The notes under the pieces: model-generated
Database searches by the model: none
What the model was told of the DNA's origin: nothing
What the model saw: the letters and a program-made list of their open reading frames with translations, nothing else
Translations under genes and position numbers: made by a program
Source of the DNA: Pseudisothecium myosuroides
Lineage: Eukaryota; Streptophyta; Bryopsida; Hypnales; Lembophyllaceae
DNA: 64,000 bases
NCBI GenBank assembly: GCA_951799445.1
Contig: OX637288.1
Span: forward strand, 13,890,501-13,954,500
Direction: 5' to 3'
Part shown: in pieces, positions 11,119 to 22,931 of the stretch
Layout: each line of letters begins with the position of its first letter
Numbering within the stretch: the stretch's first letter is position 1

Positions 11119-12857
11119 GAGCATCTCCTGCAGTCCTGTTGCTTTGAGCCTGCCGGATGAGGGCCAGAGCGGAGAGTTGCAGGGTCAAAGGGGTCGGGGC
11201 TACAAAATCCCCTACAGACCATCGGTACAGGGCCGGCAGATGAGTTCTAAAGTAACAGCTGGCTGATGACTAGGAGCCGCGAAGTTCATCCAATTGCCGT
11301 CAAGACCCGCATCCTTGCGGGGCTACTACAAAGACAACTTTTATTTACAAAGGCTTCTTTCAAATATGGTGTCCTTCCAAACATTAGTCACATTAGTCAT
11401 AGCCAACTAAATTGGGCACAACTTTTGAGTGTGTTTGCAAAATTTTGCAAGACTTTTTATGTGTGTTGTAGATAGTAAGAAGCACCTATGTAGAAATTTC
11501 TAGGAGCATTGGACACTTTGGGATTTTTCCACAATTTTTTGATTGATTTAACCCTTTATTTCAAATTGAAAATAGTTGGGCTTTGATTTTTCCAATTTTT
11601 TTTCATAAGGTGCTTATTGGAGACTTGTTTCAAGGATTGGGAAGTTTTTAGAAAATTTCAAATTGGAGAAGGCACATAACTAGGGAGATTTGGGCCATTT
11701 GTGACTAATGTGACTAATGCCCTTCAAGGGTATTAGTCACATTAGTCACAACCAACTAAATTGGGCACAACTTTTGAGTGTGTTTGCAAAATTTTGCAAG
11801 ATTTTTTATGTGTGTTGTAGATAGTAAGAAGCACCTATGTAGAAATTTCTAGGAGAATTGGACACTTTGGGATTTTTCCAAAATTTTTTGATTGGTTTAA
11901 CACTTTATTTCAAATTGAAAATAGTTGGGCTTTGGTTTTTCCAATTTTTTTCCGTAAGGTGCTTATTGAGGATTTGTTTCAAGGATTGGGAAGTTTTTAG
12001 AAAATTTCAAATTGGAAAAAGCATGTTATTAGGGAGATTTGGGCCATTTGTGACTAATGTGACTAATGCCCTTCAAGGGTATTAGTCACATTAGTCACAA
12101 CTGACTAAATTGGGTATAACTTTTAAGTGTGTGTGTAAAATTTTGCAAAACTTTTTATGTGTGTTTTAGAAAGTAAGAAGCACCTATGTGGAAATTTCTA
12201 GGAGCATTGGACACTTTGGGATTTTCCTACAATTTTTTGATTGGTTTAATTCTTTATTTCAAAATGAAAATAGTTGGACTTTGATTTTTCCAATTTTTTT
12301 TACAAGGAGCTTATTAAGGTCTCTTTTCAAGTATTGGGAAGTTTTTGGACAATTTCAAATTGGAGAAGGCATGTGATTAGGGAGATTTGGGCAATTGTGA
12401 CTTCCCCAAAACTCCCATTTTTTTGTTGAATATCAACTATAGGATTTTTGAAATACACAAAGAAGATTGACACAACAAAAAGTCCTCAATTGTGATCTAT
12501 TTTTTACATTTTTGTGTTGGGGTTGCCATTTTTGCCCTATCGCCCGTGTTGTTGCCGTTGCAAAGACGCTAGAGGGAGAGTTCAAAGATGGTACGGCGGC
12601 CATGGAAAAAGCTTGCGGCTACCACGGTGGCAACTTTCTCATTAATTTAGCCCTTGACTTGCCTAAACACGGAATCCGATGACCAAGAGGGGCCGGAAAG
12701 GTCCCCTGTAGAATTGGAAATACTAGCGGGGTAGAGCCAAAATCAAGAGGCCCCGCACCTCTTTATCCCCATCTACAGTGCTGTTGGGGATTGAATTTCC
12801 CTCAGCCGCTCAAAACTTCCGTGGCAAGGGTGTTTGAGCGGGCTGCAGGAGATGCTC
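11119..12857. mobile_element. PIF/Harbinger-like non-autonomous element, 1.74 kb
   Basis: The ends are inverted: GAGCATCTCCTGCAG at the left and CTGCAGGAGATGCTC at the right, with TTA and CTA as 3-bp flanks (imperfect). The outer ~250 bp on each side are GC-rich, while the middle is an AT-rich tandem array of a 349-bp unit. I see no transposase. The superfamily call rests on the 3-bp flank and on the sister element at 15631-16006, whose flanks are TAA on both sides. Confidence 0.5.
11383..12403. repeat. Tandem array of a 349-bp unit, about 2.9 copies
   Basis: Units begin at 11383, 11732 and 12081, an exact spacing of 349 bp. They share 'ctaaattgggcacaactttt', 'gtagatagtaagaagcacct' and 'ttggacactttgggattttt'. 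Each junction carries a hairpin in which 'gtgactaatgtgactaatgc' is inverted across 'ccttcaaggg' (11700-11750 and 12049-12099). Open frames across the units are degenerate and shift between copies, so I do not call genes. Confidence 0.8.
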
Positions 12858-13579
12858 CTACCTTAGTACAGTGATGGACTGACTCCATCATCTACACCAA
12901 TTTTCGCAATATATTAAAGGCTCAATTTGATTATAAGGTATAATTCAGACGAGGTCAAGTCTAATATCACCAGAACAATGCATGTGCTTGTAAAAAACAA
13001 ACAAAATCAAAAAGATATTTAGTTCCCATTCACACTTGAAATTTATGAGGCTCAATTGGATCCACATGCTAAACCTCTAGGGATTACAGTCTGTGATTTT
13101 GCATCTCAGTGGTTGATGCATTTCAGCATACAAGTTGTATTGAATTCCACAAGTTGTCCAGGAAGTGTAAGAAAGATTGTCATTTCACTACTGGCAATGT
13201 TCAATGTCAAATTAGAATCAAAACCTGCTTCCTATTAATCAAAACTTGTAGACAATGCAATCTCAAAATTCAAATTTTCAAAGTTGGATCAAAAAAGAAA
13301 AGTTTGATCTTCCTCAGCAATTTAGTACACACAAAATCCATTGGACTTCACCCGTTACTGTGATGTCAAGAGCACATATAAAGTAGGGAGTATAAACTTT
13401 GCAGCACTTCTTTTGAGTGTTTCCCTAAATCTGCAAACTTCTTGCAACCCAGCTTGGCAAATTTGCAAGTCACCATCACAGACTTCATCGTGTTTTCGAC
13501 CACTTTATTCTTGATTCGGCTGACAGCCTTTTAGCATGAACAGCAAGTTGTGCCAACCCTGGAACATGAATTGCATGTT
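12858..13579. other. Intergenic stretch
   Basis: I see no gene, RNA or clear repeat boundary here. Confidence 0.45.
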
Positions 13580-13944
13580 AAGGTAACCCCCCCTAACCAA
13601 CCGAATAAGGAATTCCGACATGATTTGGAGTAGTGAAGGCAAAACAAGTATTTTTTAGAGGTACATCAATAGAAATGATATGGATTGCAAAAAAATTGGT
13701 AATTTTAGGAGGCAAAAAGTGCGCTGAACCCATGGCCAATGTCTAGACTCTTCCAATTCCGATCATTCAATAACTTTTTACCTAATCATTATTTCCTATT
13801 TTTTTTTCACAACTTGAGACATGTGTCATGTATTTATTAATTCCAACCTTGAAAACGAAGAAAAATTGCATTCTAAGCGTGATCAGAAATACATGAACCT
13901 ATAGGTCGGGAATAGGTCACTGGTTGGGAATGGGGGGTACCTTA
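13580..13944. mobile_element. Inverted-repeat element with AGGTA-CCCCCC ends
   Basis: AAGGTAACCCCCCCTAACCA at the left is mirrored by TGGTTGGGAATGGGGGGTAC, then CTTA at the right. About 365 bp, non-coding. The flanks look like a 3-bp TTA/TAG pair, so the superfamily is not settled. Confidence 0.5.
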
Positions 13945-14386
13945 GGTGCCCCGTTTGGCATGGGAAGACAATGCAACACTTATCAGTATAGGATTATACT
14001 ACAAAATTAAGCAGCTCCATCTAGAGTAAACCGGACATTTACCGCACACATCCAATCACTGCACAACAACACCTCCCAATGACCAAACACTAACCGCACA
14101 TTTCAACTACCAATTCAATTGTGTTGGGAACAAGATTTTGTATCACCGCCCAATGACCACACACTGTGCTGTCATTGGTTGCAATGAATTTTTAACTAGA
14201 TTTGAGCTTCATCACCTTCAAATTGCAATAAAATTTGTAGAAAGAATTTTTTTTACATTTTGTTTTTTGAAGGTGAATCTTAACATGACATTTAATAATC
14301 ATGCCAAATTTCAAAACATGCAAGTTTCTATATTTATGTGGAGAAGGGTTTGAATTTTGTCTGTGCGGTGATTGGTAAGTTTACTA

Positions 14387-14693
14387 TAAGGTAGGAGGCT
14401 CATAAACCGACCATCTAAGAGCTGTTTTCCATTTTGGGGAAGCTAAACTCCTTGAAACAATTTTCAGTAAATTATATTAGGAAGAAAAATGGAATTTGCA
14501 TCTAACCCAAGCTGTTTCATATTTTTTGGACCTTTGTGGAATTAGCTATGAATTTTTGAAGTTGAAATGTAGTGATCTCCAAAAGCGACCATCCCCTGAA
14601 ATGTACATTGTTGGTACATGGAAGAAAGCAAAATGTACCTTTGGACCATGATTGGTTTTACACGCCCGGTCAGTTTATGAGCCTCCTACCTTA
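14387..14693. mobile_element. MITE of the TAAGGTAGGAGGCTC family, copy 1
   Basis: The inverted ends TAAGGTAGGAGGCTCATAAA and TTTATGAGCCTCCTACCTTA enclose about 307 bp. Internal landmarks ('gaccatctaagagctgtttt', 'acattgttggtacatggaag') recur in copies at 35757-36053, 36870-37180 and 39643-39956. No coding content. Confidence 0.75.
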
Positions 14694-14811
14694 GTGGTTC
14701 AAGTAAGTAGTCCACTTCAAAATATGAAGCTCAATCTTAGTGTCAGACACTCAGAATGACTGAGGGATCAGAATTTGAATTTGAATTGTTTACAGAATTT
14801 CTATGCAACTA

Positions 14812-15047
14812 CAGTAGAACCTCTCTTAGTGCATAGTGTTGGGACTATGCACTAAGAGAGGTTTATGCATTTGGAGAGGTTCAATACTGTTCAATATCTA
14901 ACGTGGCTTCTAACTACAGGGCCTCCTACCACATGGCTTCTAACTACAAAGCCTCCAAGCACTGTTGAGCAATAAAGGCTTCAAAGTACAATCTCTCTTA
15001 GTGCATATTATGCACTAACAGAGTATGCACTAAGAGAGGTTCTACTG
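14812..15047. mobile_element. Pogo/Emigrant-like MITE, 236 bp
   Basis: The ends CAGTAGAACCTCTCTTAGTG and CACTAAGAGAGGTTCTACTG are inverted and bordered by TA on each side (14810-14811 and 15048-15049). The ends resemble those of the Arabidopsis Emigrant/Lemi1 pogo-like family (CAGTAAAACCTC). A second, shorter copy lies at 34757-34942. Non-coding. Confidence 0.75.
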
Positions 15048-15630
15048 TAGTTTTATTTGGTGGAACTGAACTCCAATTCTAAAGAAATCACAAATGGTCC
15101 AAACACTGCATCATCTCAAACGTCAATTTTGCCAAACAATTGTGACATGTCGACAATTTAACGAAAATGACGTTCTCAGCAACTGTGCACTCCAGATCAA
15201 CAGGCTACCGATTTGACAGCACTAAATGCCTTGCAACAGATTCAATACATGAGATTGTACAACTAATTTGATCCAACTAGTACAATAGTATGTCACGCCT
15301 CTCTAACTAATTAAAATAGTTTTAATATATATAGTCTCTTTAAATTTATATAACTATCTACTGTAGTATACTTTGACATGCAGATTTCTACTAGTAAATT
15401 GCCTGGACTCCTACAACAAACACACTGAAGATATTACATGTAACAAAGTGGAGCATCACATGTGTGCAAATCTATGTGAATGTAATTCTATAAACACACA
15501 TAATTTTGCCTTCAAAAGAGCCTTGAAAACAGTACTACGTTCCTTCGGCATACCTGTTGGCATACCTTCCATCTATCAACATATGCACAACGTATGCACA
15601 GATTGAGAGTGACAATCATGCAATAACTAA
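15048..15630. other. Intergenic stretch
   Basis: I see no gene or repeat with defined ends. Confidence 0.4.
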
Positions 15631-16006
15631 GAGCATCATCACTGTTTTGCATGAAACGAGACTCAGCACCAGTGCTCTGCCGAGTTGAAAAAGAGCTTTT
15701 ACGCCCGGTCTGATGTTGGTCCCCCACTCTTCCGCGCCATGATACCACGGCATCAGCAACTGTTCACAAATGTATCATGTTTGTGGGCCGTCTTGACAAA
15801 AAGCTGACAACTATTCATCAAGGATACTCCGGAATAGTAGCTCAGCATAACAAGAAATGGCACAGGACGATGCTGTGCCAAACCATTTTTTCCAATCGGC
15901 CGGCTCAGTAACCACTGTCCCTGAGTCTGCAGTGGGGCGCGACAGTGCTTCCGGGCTCAGTATCCACCGCGCCGGGCTTCTAATTTGCGAAACGGTGGCG
16001 ATGCTC
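15631..16006. mobile_element. PIF/Harbinger-like MITE with GAGCATC ends, 376 bp
   Basis: The left end GAGCATCATCACTG and right end GGTGGCGATGCTC are inverted and flanked by TAA on both sides (15628-15630 and 16007-16009). A TAA/TTA 3-bp duplication is typical of PIF/Harbinger. The interior is GC-richer than the surroundings. Related ends bound the 1.74-kb element at 11119-12857. Confidence 0.65.
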
Positions 16007-16009
16007 TAA

Positions 16010-17189
16010 GTTATCTAAGCTGAAACAAATCACTGACACACCTGGTACACTGGGTGTGGGCTGATAACTGTGTTGCACGTAAGTTAATGCACTTCCAATC
16101 TGGAATCACAAATGGAAGGTTTTTCTTTTTTCTTTTCTAAAATACAGTAGTGTAATTTGTTTGAGGATTATATTTTTCCATATACACAAGTCTGAAGAAT
16201 ACTTTATGGTGGGGTACTATGTTATATTTCCTGAATTTATGATTCTCTATTTTCACCTAAATTTCTTAGACTAAAATTTTTAGATAGAGCTAAGTTTTGT
16301 TTAAATATTTTTCTTATTATTTTCATATAGCTTTATTAGTTTTAAAATTTAGATTTTGTGTTACAATTGCAAGGTTAGAAACTAAACAACGAAGTATGAA
16401 AAAAAGCACGGATTAAGCAAAAAAGAAAGTTAAATTCTTGTCAGTGCCTTTTATCAAGGACAAACAAATTAGTAGCAAAGCATGGTATTTGCACAAACAG
16501 TTGTAGTGTTAGTAGGGTAAGATATCTAACTAGAGATCAAATAAAGCTGGGGGGCGAGGTTGTTGCAAGAATGAGTTGTTGATTTTGTTGCATTTTGGCA
16601 AAAATCGGGTTTTTGGCATTGAGTACTATCAGTACTTAGTTATACTAGAAAGGAAAGCTTGGTGGTTGATTTTGGGCCGTCAATCATACTATAGGTTTGT
16701 TGTACTATTGACAAGTATACTTTTTGAGTACTACGCAGTACTTAATTTCATCCACAATACTATGTCTGAGACCATGTTCCAAAATGGATATGGTAAGGTT
16801 TTAATCTATAGTGAATAAACTATAGTGGAGAAAAAAAATTAGCCCTTTGTGAGGATTTCAAAATGAAGAAATTTTACCAAATAGATGAGCTTGAAATTAT
16901 CTTCAATGTTCACAAGTGCACGCGCAAAGGAGCCCTCTTTGCACGAACATAAAATAATATATTTTTTATGCCCCTTGGTACTATAGGAATAGACCACAAA
17001 AAATTAACCTTCGGATCACTAAATTTGGATAGTCGATAGTATTAAAAAATACTAAAGTAAAAGTATGACAAATTATCAAAATTCACTTTTAAATATAAAG
17101 ACTTTTTTCAATTTTTGAAAAACATGGATTATGATTACACTCAAGACATCCACCTCAAAAAAAAATTAAATTTCATCCAAGTGATGCTT
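16010..17189. other. Intergenic stretch
   Basis: AT-rich, with no gene, RNA or defined repeat that I can support. Confidence 0.4.
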
Positions 17190-17193
17190 TTAA

Positions 17194-17640
17194 CCCCTAA
17201 AGTTCTTTGACTACATTTCACCCAAAAATACTCAAAATGGGTTGTTTTGATGGCAAAGACCTCCAAAAATGACAAATGAATTCTTGTTGCATTTAACCAT
17301 AAGATCTAGTGGTAGACTACTTCATTATATTGTAGTAAGAAAATGGGAGGTTTTGACTGTACAAATTGTAAGATAATAGTGTTTGAAGGTGAAAAAATGT
17401 TTTTGAAGGGCATTAAAATTTCGTATAGCTCTAATTTGGGGAGACTTTTGCGCAAGTTAATTTCACTTTTTTACTTGAAATTTTTAGTTTGTTTTTTGTG
17501 ATAAAGTTGGCCACATGGTCAAAAAATCTCATAACATTTCAAATTGAGGAACATATACCAAAAAATTCCAATAGGAAACTAGCTTCAAAAAAACTCTCAT
17601 ACAAAGCCCTTTTTTCAACATTTTTTCAACAATTTATGGC
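17194..17640. mobile_element. Left end and body of a TTAA-flanked (piggyBac-like) element
   Basis: TTAA (17190-17193), then CCCCTAAAGTTCTTTGAC, closely matching the left end of the copy at 19383. I could not find the matching right end. The sequence runs into another repeat at about 17641, so the end given is only the last position that still looks like this family. Confidence 0.5.
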
Positions 17641-17890
17641 TTGCTCATAGAGGGTTGCTATTATGTGAGCATAGGAGTGTGAGCCCATGAGCCTAGAATA
17701 TTACACACCTATATTATAGGTGTATATACTATAGAAACCGTCTATGATTATAGGATATATATGTTACAAATATCCATATCATAGGTGTTTAAGATACATA
17801 CACCTTCTATAGTGTGTGGTATCTATATTATAGGTACCTATATTGTAGACTCCATGCTCACAAGCTTGCATTCTTGGACTCATATACTAG
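17641..17890 (+). repeat. Dispersed repeat, copy 1 (inverted partner at 24135-24372)
   Basis: 'gctattatgtgagcatagga' and a run of short inverted motifs (tataggtgtata, ataggtacctat) recur as a reverse complement at 24135-24372. The two copies are about 6.3 kb apart. Ends are not sharply defined; no coding content. Confidence 0.65.
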
Positions 17891-18169
17891 CACCGTTGCT
17901 TGCTCATATAGTAGTTTCTTCAAAATGTGAACAATGAAGTTCTAGATTTAAGCTAGCTCTAGAGGAGGAAAGACAAATAGGCCAAAATATCAAACTTTAG
18001 CAAGCTTGATCAATTTGTGTCTAAACTGAAGCAAAGGGAAGGGAAGTTGAGCATATTAGGCCTGGCATGCTCCCATAAATTTAAATGTTTAACATTAAAT
18101 TCTAATGATATCAAAATATAGGGCGCCGCTTTCTAATAGCTTGTGAAGTCACATTCATTACATGTCCTA

Positions 18170-18740
18170 AGGCGAGAAGAAAATATCTTTATACAAGTGG
18201 GGTTGTAGAGTGAGGTAAAACAACCCATGTGGGATATGTAAAAAGGAATTATTAGGAGCTCAACTACTCTTAGTTAAGTAAAAAGTAGGAATTAAGTTCA
18301 AATTAGAATTTCAGGCTTCATTTTGGAATAGTAGAACAACTTTTTCAAAACATTTTGAACCAAGAAAAGTTAGGAAATTAAACTAATTTTCATCTATAAA
18401 AACCTATTTGAGATTTTGAGTTTCCAATTAAAAGTTATAGACACTTTTCATAGAACAGTTGGAAGAGACATTTTTATTGACATTTTCAAACATCTTCTCT
18501 AAATTTTTGTCCATTACTCTTATTGAGAGGCTCAAAATCACAAATAGGTTTGGAGATAAAAAATTATCTAGATTTTCCAATTTGTTTCAGTTCAAAGTTT
18601 TTTGAAATAAGTTATTCTATAGTGCCAAAATGAGGCTTGAAATTCTACCTTGACCATTATTCCTACAATTTAACAATGAATGGTTAAGCTTTCATCTTCA
18701 AATTATCCCATATCCTTTGAGGATTCTTGACAAACAATGG
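18170..18740 (+). repeat. Foldback repeat, copy 1 (inverted partner at 37615-38210)
   Basis: The interior is itself palindromic: 'ggcttcattttgg...' on the left mirrors '...ccaaaatgaggcttgaaatt' on the right. The outer sequence 'agaaaatatctttatacaag' matches the reverse complement of 'cttatataaagatattttct' near 38190. Two inverted copies 19 kb apart identify it as a dispersed element. Confidence 0.65.
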
Positions 18741-19382
18741 ATTTGATTATAGAAGCGACCTTTCTACTAGCTTCATTCTTACAAGTGTCAAAGAGGCAAT
18801 TATTTCAAATAACCATCGATTGTTTTTGGGATAGTAGTTTGTTAAATGACAAATTTGTAATTAGATCAATGGATTCTTGGGTGTTTTTCTTATTTTTCAA
18901 ATGAGGCAATTAGGAGTAACCTCCCTATTTGGAATTGAAATACATCAATTTTGATGGTGGGATAATTCTTGGAAGTAATACAAATCATGTGTGCCTCTTA
19001 GATTGTAAAAATGAATTCAATAACAAAGCTTACAAGTTAATCATTTTTTTTCAAAAAAATGATTGCTTTGTGAACAAGATTCCCATTTATAACTTTCACA
19101 CAAATAATGCAAATGGCGTGAATCAAAGCTTTCTACATTGATAAAAATATATTCAATGAAAAATTGTTTTAAGAGAATTATTTTCAGATTTTTGTAATAT
19201 TTTTTTGTTGCCTGGGCTCAATTGTTTTTACTTTAGGTGGCGTACCTTTTATTTTCAGACACTAGCTAAAATTATGTTCCCATGAAGCTAATGTATTTTC
19301 TTATTTCAAAAAACACTTCCAAAAAAATCATACTCCCTCTATTTCTAAAAAAACCTGGGTTTCACAGAAAGTGCTGCATTAA

Positions 19383-20557
19383 ATCGTAAAGTTCCATGAC
19401 TATGTTTTCACCAAAAATGATCAAAAATTGCCATTTTTAGTACAAGTACCAAATTTTTTGAAAAAAACTTTTTTTGAACACACGTAACCGTATAATCTTG
19501 TAGTATGCTAGTTCTAGAAGATGTGGAAAAAATCTCAGAATTTTCCACCGTGCAGATTGAAAAATATTAGCGTTTGAATGGGCAGAAATCCTTGTTTTGT
19601 CCCTGCAAAAAATAGGGCAGCTGCACTTCACAAGCTCACTTTTCTATGAAAAAGTGTATAAAATGGTGGTGCTCCTAGATTAGTTGGCTACATGCTTGAA
19701 ATGTTTTACATAATTTGGAATTGTACAACATATAGGAAAAAAATAGTAAGTAGAAAAAAGTAGAGAATGATTCAAAATACAAAATTGTTAAGAATTTAAT
19801 TATGGAATTGAAAAATGCCAATCCCAATGGTTGTAATGTAATACTAAACAATCTACATCCTATGATTTTATTTATTTTTTAAATATTGAAAATTGAGTAA
19901 GATAAAGGACTTCAAAATTTATTTTAGAGTAGAGAATCCATGTTTGCCAGCAAACAAAAACTCCTCATAACTTTTGACTCATTGATCGAAATGGAATGAA
20001 TCAAGGCTTTCCACGTATACATAAATCTAAAAAAATGATTTTTATTTTTGAAAAAAATGATTTTTTTTATCTGCCCAGATTGCCCGAGTTCAAAAACAAA
20101 CTTCATATTATGCAATAATTTTTTACTAATATTTCAAATGTCATAAAATTTAGTGCATAGGAAAGATATTCCTCGTCCCCACCTTCTATTAAAATTTCAG
20201 TCAAAAATATGCACATCTTCATTCACACGTAAGGTAGGTACACCCAAATGTGCCACTGACCTTAAACCGCCATCTTTACTCTGTGTACATCTTGAAAATC
20301 AATTTTGTACCTATGTGGAAGAAACCATTTTAGAACCAAATTTTTGTTTCTCAATAACTTTTGCATACAATATCCAAATGCCATGTTCTTTGGTGTGTTG
20401 GAACCTCCTTTCACTTGCCAACAAGAACATGTACAAATTTGACCAGTCTAATAATAGTAACTAGGGTCAGTAGCAAAAAGTGGCGGTTTTGGGTGTACGT
20501 ACCTTACCTGGCCCAAATTTCTATTTTGCCAAGAAACGCATGCAGGTCCTTTAGGGG
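19383..20557. mobile_element. TTAA-flanked element with a nested MITE
   Basis: TTAA (19379-19382) at the left, then a degenerate end ATCGTAAAGTTCCATGAC aligning with CCCCTAAAGTTCTTTGAC at 17194. The right end is GTCCTTTAGGGG, then TTAA (20558-20561). A 287-bp MITE (20230-20516) is nested near its right side. It is an inverted relative of 21811-22741. Confidence 0.6.
20230..20516. mobile_element. MITE with TAAGGTAGGTACACCC ends, copy 1
   Basis: TAAGGTAGGTACACCCAAAT at the left mirrors TTTTGGGTGTACGTACCTTA at the right. The reverse complement of its body is found at 42880-43130, for example 'ttccaatgcaccagagaaga' against 'tctttggtgtgttggaacc'. Non-coding. Confidence 0.7.
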
Positions 20558-20779
20558 TTAAGATAAATTCCAAAAATTGTGGAACTGTAACACGTTTGAG
20601 ATAAAGTTAACACACTAATGGAGTAGGTAACACGCTTTCTAGAAAGTCCATATGTTTTTTGAAGAGTATACACGGTTATCTAGGGAGCGTATTTAATACC
20701 TTTCTCAATTCTTCGTCGCCGAAAGCCTCCTATGTCGCGATTTTTTTTTGTGTAGCTATTGGAATTTACATTTGTGTTC

Positions 20780-21030
20780 CATCATGCCTCCAGTAGCACA
20801 TGCTAGTGAAAATTCTCATTGTCTCAACTGATCTTGCCCAATGACGCTTGCATTCATGAGAGTGAAGCCTATGGTGGTCTTCTACAGCCCATTCCAGTCA
20901 ATGTTGCGATCATCAAACGGAAGAAGCCCAACCTCAGACTAGCAGTGCCAGGCGGTGATTGAATTTCTTCTAACCAGACAAAAGAATCCGGACAAGCTGT
21001 GGGCGCTCAAATACAGTGCCCTCAAGGTAG
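20780..21030 (+). pseudogene. Unassigned gene-like fragment
   Basis: This short stretch is GC-richer than its surroundings and holds two coding-like runs in different frames: VNVAIIKRKKPNLRLAVPGG ending at a TGA near 20960, and TRQKNPDKLWALKYSALK near 20976-21030, followed by a possible splice donor (AAG-gtagca). A basic run followed by a short hydrophobic motif, and a 'LWALK' segment, are loosely reminiscent of plant MAP kinase kinases. That similarity is far too weak to name it. It may be a captured exon fragment or chance. Confidence 0.25.
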
Positions 21031-21083
21031 CATTTGAGAGTTCGTTATTGCATATGCCTTTCTTTACAGAATCTTAAAAGCTA

Positions 21084-21617
21084 CTCCCTCTGTCCCACTA
21101 AAAACCTCCAAAACTCTTCCCATTAAGAAATTAACTATATTTTCAATCAAAGTGCCAAAAATACATTCATTCAAGAATAAATAACCCATCCCTTAGATCT
21201 ATGCAAAATCTCAAGCTTAGACACTATCATTTAGGCACCCAAAATTCATGTCAAAAGTGTGATATTTGAACATGTTTTATAATTGCTGCCAGCTCTGTCA
21301 TTTAGATGATTTAAAGGGTGGTGGCTGCAATGGGATTGTAATAACATGTTCTCCAACCTAAATATCCAAAAATAAAAAAACTATCCCACTTTATGATCAA
21401 ATTTTAATAGCACCAAAGTAGTCACTAAATAGGCTGTCAACACTACTATTTGACAAAGAAATTAGTACAAGGTGTCTCATATCGCCAAGGCCAAGCTTGC
21501 AAGGCCAGGGAAATGCTTTTTGATTGTCTCACTTGCCCCCACAAGTTTGTTCAATGTAACAAACACTCACTAAACAATCAAAAACACAAAAGGAGCTTTT
21601 TAGTGGGACATAGGGAG
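21084..21617. mobile_element. Stowaway-like MITE, 534 bp
   Basis: CTCCCTCTGTCCCACTAAAA at the left and TTTTTAGTGGGACATAGGGAG (shifted by one base) at the right are inverted, flanked by TA (21082-21083 and 21618-21619). CTCCCTCYGTYCC ends with TA duplication are characteristic of plant Stowaway elements (Tc1/mariner). No transposase. Confidence 0.8.
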
Positions 21618-21810
21618 TAACACTTATTTTTGCACTTCTTATTGTAGCCGTTGCGTAGTGACCGCGACATGAACCTTTGGACTCACAATAAGTCCTATGG
21701 ACACGGTAAAAATCGACCATTTCCATCATGCAATGTATGGTTTGTAGGAGGACCCAAATGCAAGTTTTACTTTGAAACAAAAAGAAAAGTACGAATCCCT
21801 CTCTTATTAA

Positions 21811-22741
21811 CCCCTAAAGGTCCAAACACCTATTTTTGACAACATAGCGATTTTGGGCAGCTCATTATGAGTGGAGTTTTGTTTTTTTTCTTTGAAATTT
21901 TCACACAAGATGTGTCCAAGGAGTAGCTTTAAGGCCCAACAATTTTCATAACTTTTGACTATATGGTGAAAAGTTATTGTATGATATGTAATTTTTCGTG
22001 TATGGCAGGCAGCTCGGGCAGCTCAAAAAAATTCTTTAAAAATCATTTTTTTTAAAAATAAAAATTTGAAATTGGTTCTTTAGATTTATATGTACATGGA
22101 AAGCTTTAAGTCATTCCATTTGGATTAATGAGTCAAAAGTTATGAAGATTCTTAATTTGAAGGTAGTTATAGAATCTCTACTCTAAAATAAACTTTAAAG
22201 TCCTTTATTTCACTCAATTTCCAATATTTTTGAAAAAAAATAAAAACATTGAATGTAGATTATTTATTACAACATTATAACCGTTGGGATTGGCATTTTT
22301 CAATTCCATAAATAAATTCTTAACAATTTAGTGTTTTGAATCATTCTCTATTTCTTTCTACTATTTTGTTCCTATATGTTGTGCAATTCCAAATGATCTG
22401 AAAATTTTCAAGCATGTAGCCAACTTGCCTAGAAGAATGAATCCAAAGAGTAACCACCATTTTGGGCATTTTTTTATACAAATGTGACCTTGTGAAGTGC
22501 AGGTGCCCGGATTTTCGCAGGGACAAAAAAAGGGTTTTTGTCAATTCAAATGCTAATATCTTCCAATCCGCATGGTGGAAAATTCTGAAATTTTTTCCAC
22601 ATCTTCTCAAACAAGTGTTCTATAAAATATTACAGTTACATGTGTCCAAAAATGTTTTTTTTCCTAAAGTTTGATACTTGTATTAGAAATGGCAGTTTTG
22701 GAGCGGTTTTGGTGAAAACATAGTCTCTGACCTTTAGGGGG
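21811..22741. mobile_element. TTAA-flanked (piggyBac-like) element, 931 bp
   Basis: TTAA (21807-21810), then CCCCTAAAGGTCCAAAC at the left; GACCTTTAGGGGG, then TTAA (22742-22745) at the right. The interior is an inverted relative of 19383-20557 and also shares 'aatgctaatatcttccaatc' with the element at 1-314. Confidence 0.65.
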
Positions 22742-22777
22742 TTAAGAAACAAAGGGAGTACAAAAAACTGAAACATG

Positions 22778-22931
22778 AGGTAAGGTGGATTGTTGTAAAC
22801 CCAATATTTTGTGTTAGAATGCTCTAGGATAAAGGTTTTGAACGGTCATAGATTAATATTCTACAATGAGGTGATTTCCTAGATTTTGACAAAACTTCTC
22901 CAACTTGGTTTTACAACAATCCACCTTACCT
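22778..22931. mobile_element. Short palindromic MITE, ~154 bp
   Basis: AGGTAAGGTGGATTGTTGTA at the left is mirrored by TACAACAATCCACCTTACCT at the right. Non-coding; flanking duplication unclear. Confidence 0.65.

Larger units (their letters stand above)
19333..22758. mobile_element. Composite structure with Stowaway-like outer ends and ~1-kb inverted arms
   Basis: The outer ends CTCCCTCTATTTC and GAAACAAAGGGAG are inverted and flanked by TA (19331-19332 and 22759-22760). Immediately inside each end sits a TTAA-flanked element, and the two are inverted relative to each other (19383-20557 and 21811-22741). The core between them (about 20562-21806) holds a GC-richer gene-like fragment and a complete 534-bp Stowaway-like MITE. 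Either one element captured all this, or independent insertions created the symmetry. Confidence 0.45.

Noticed and set aside
11266..12376. Repeated open frames (LGFFQNF..., GHFGIFLQFF...) in the 349-bp array
   Set aside because: They fall in different frames in different units and carry no known motif, so they are by-products of the tandem repeat.
9097..12403. Direct repeats considered as a CRISPR-like array
   Set aside because: Units are hundreds of bases long without short repeat-spacer organisation, in a eukaryotic context.
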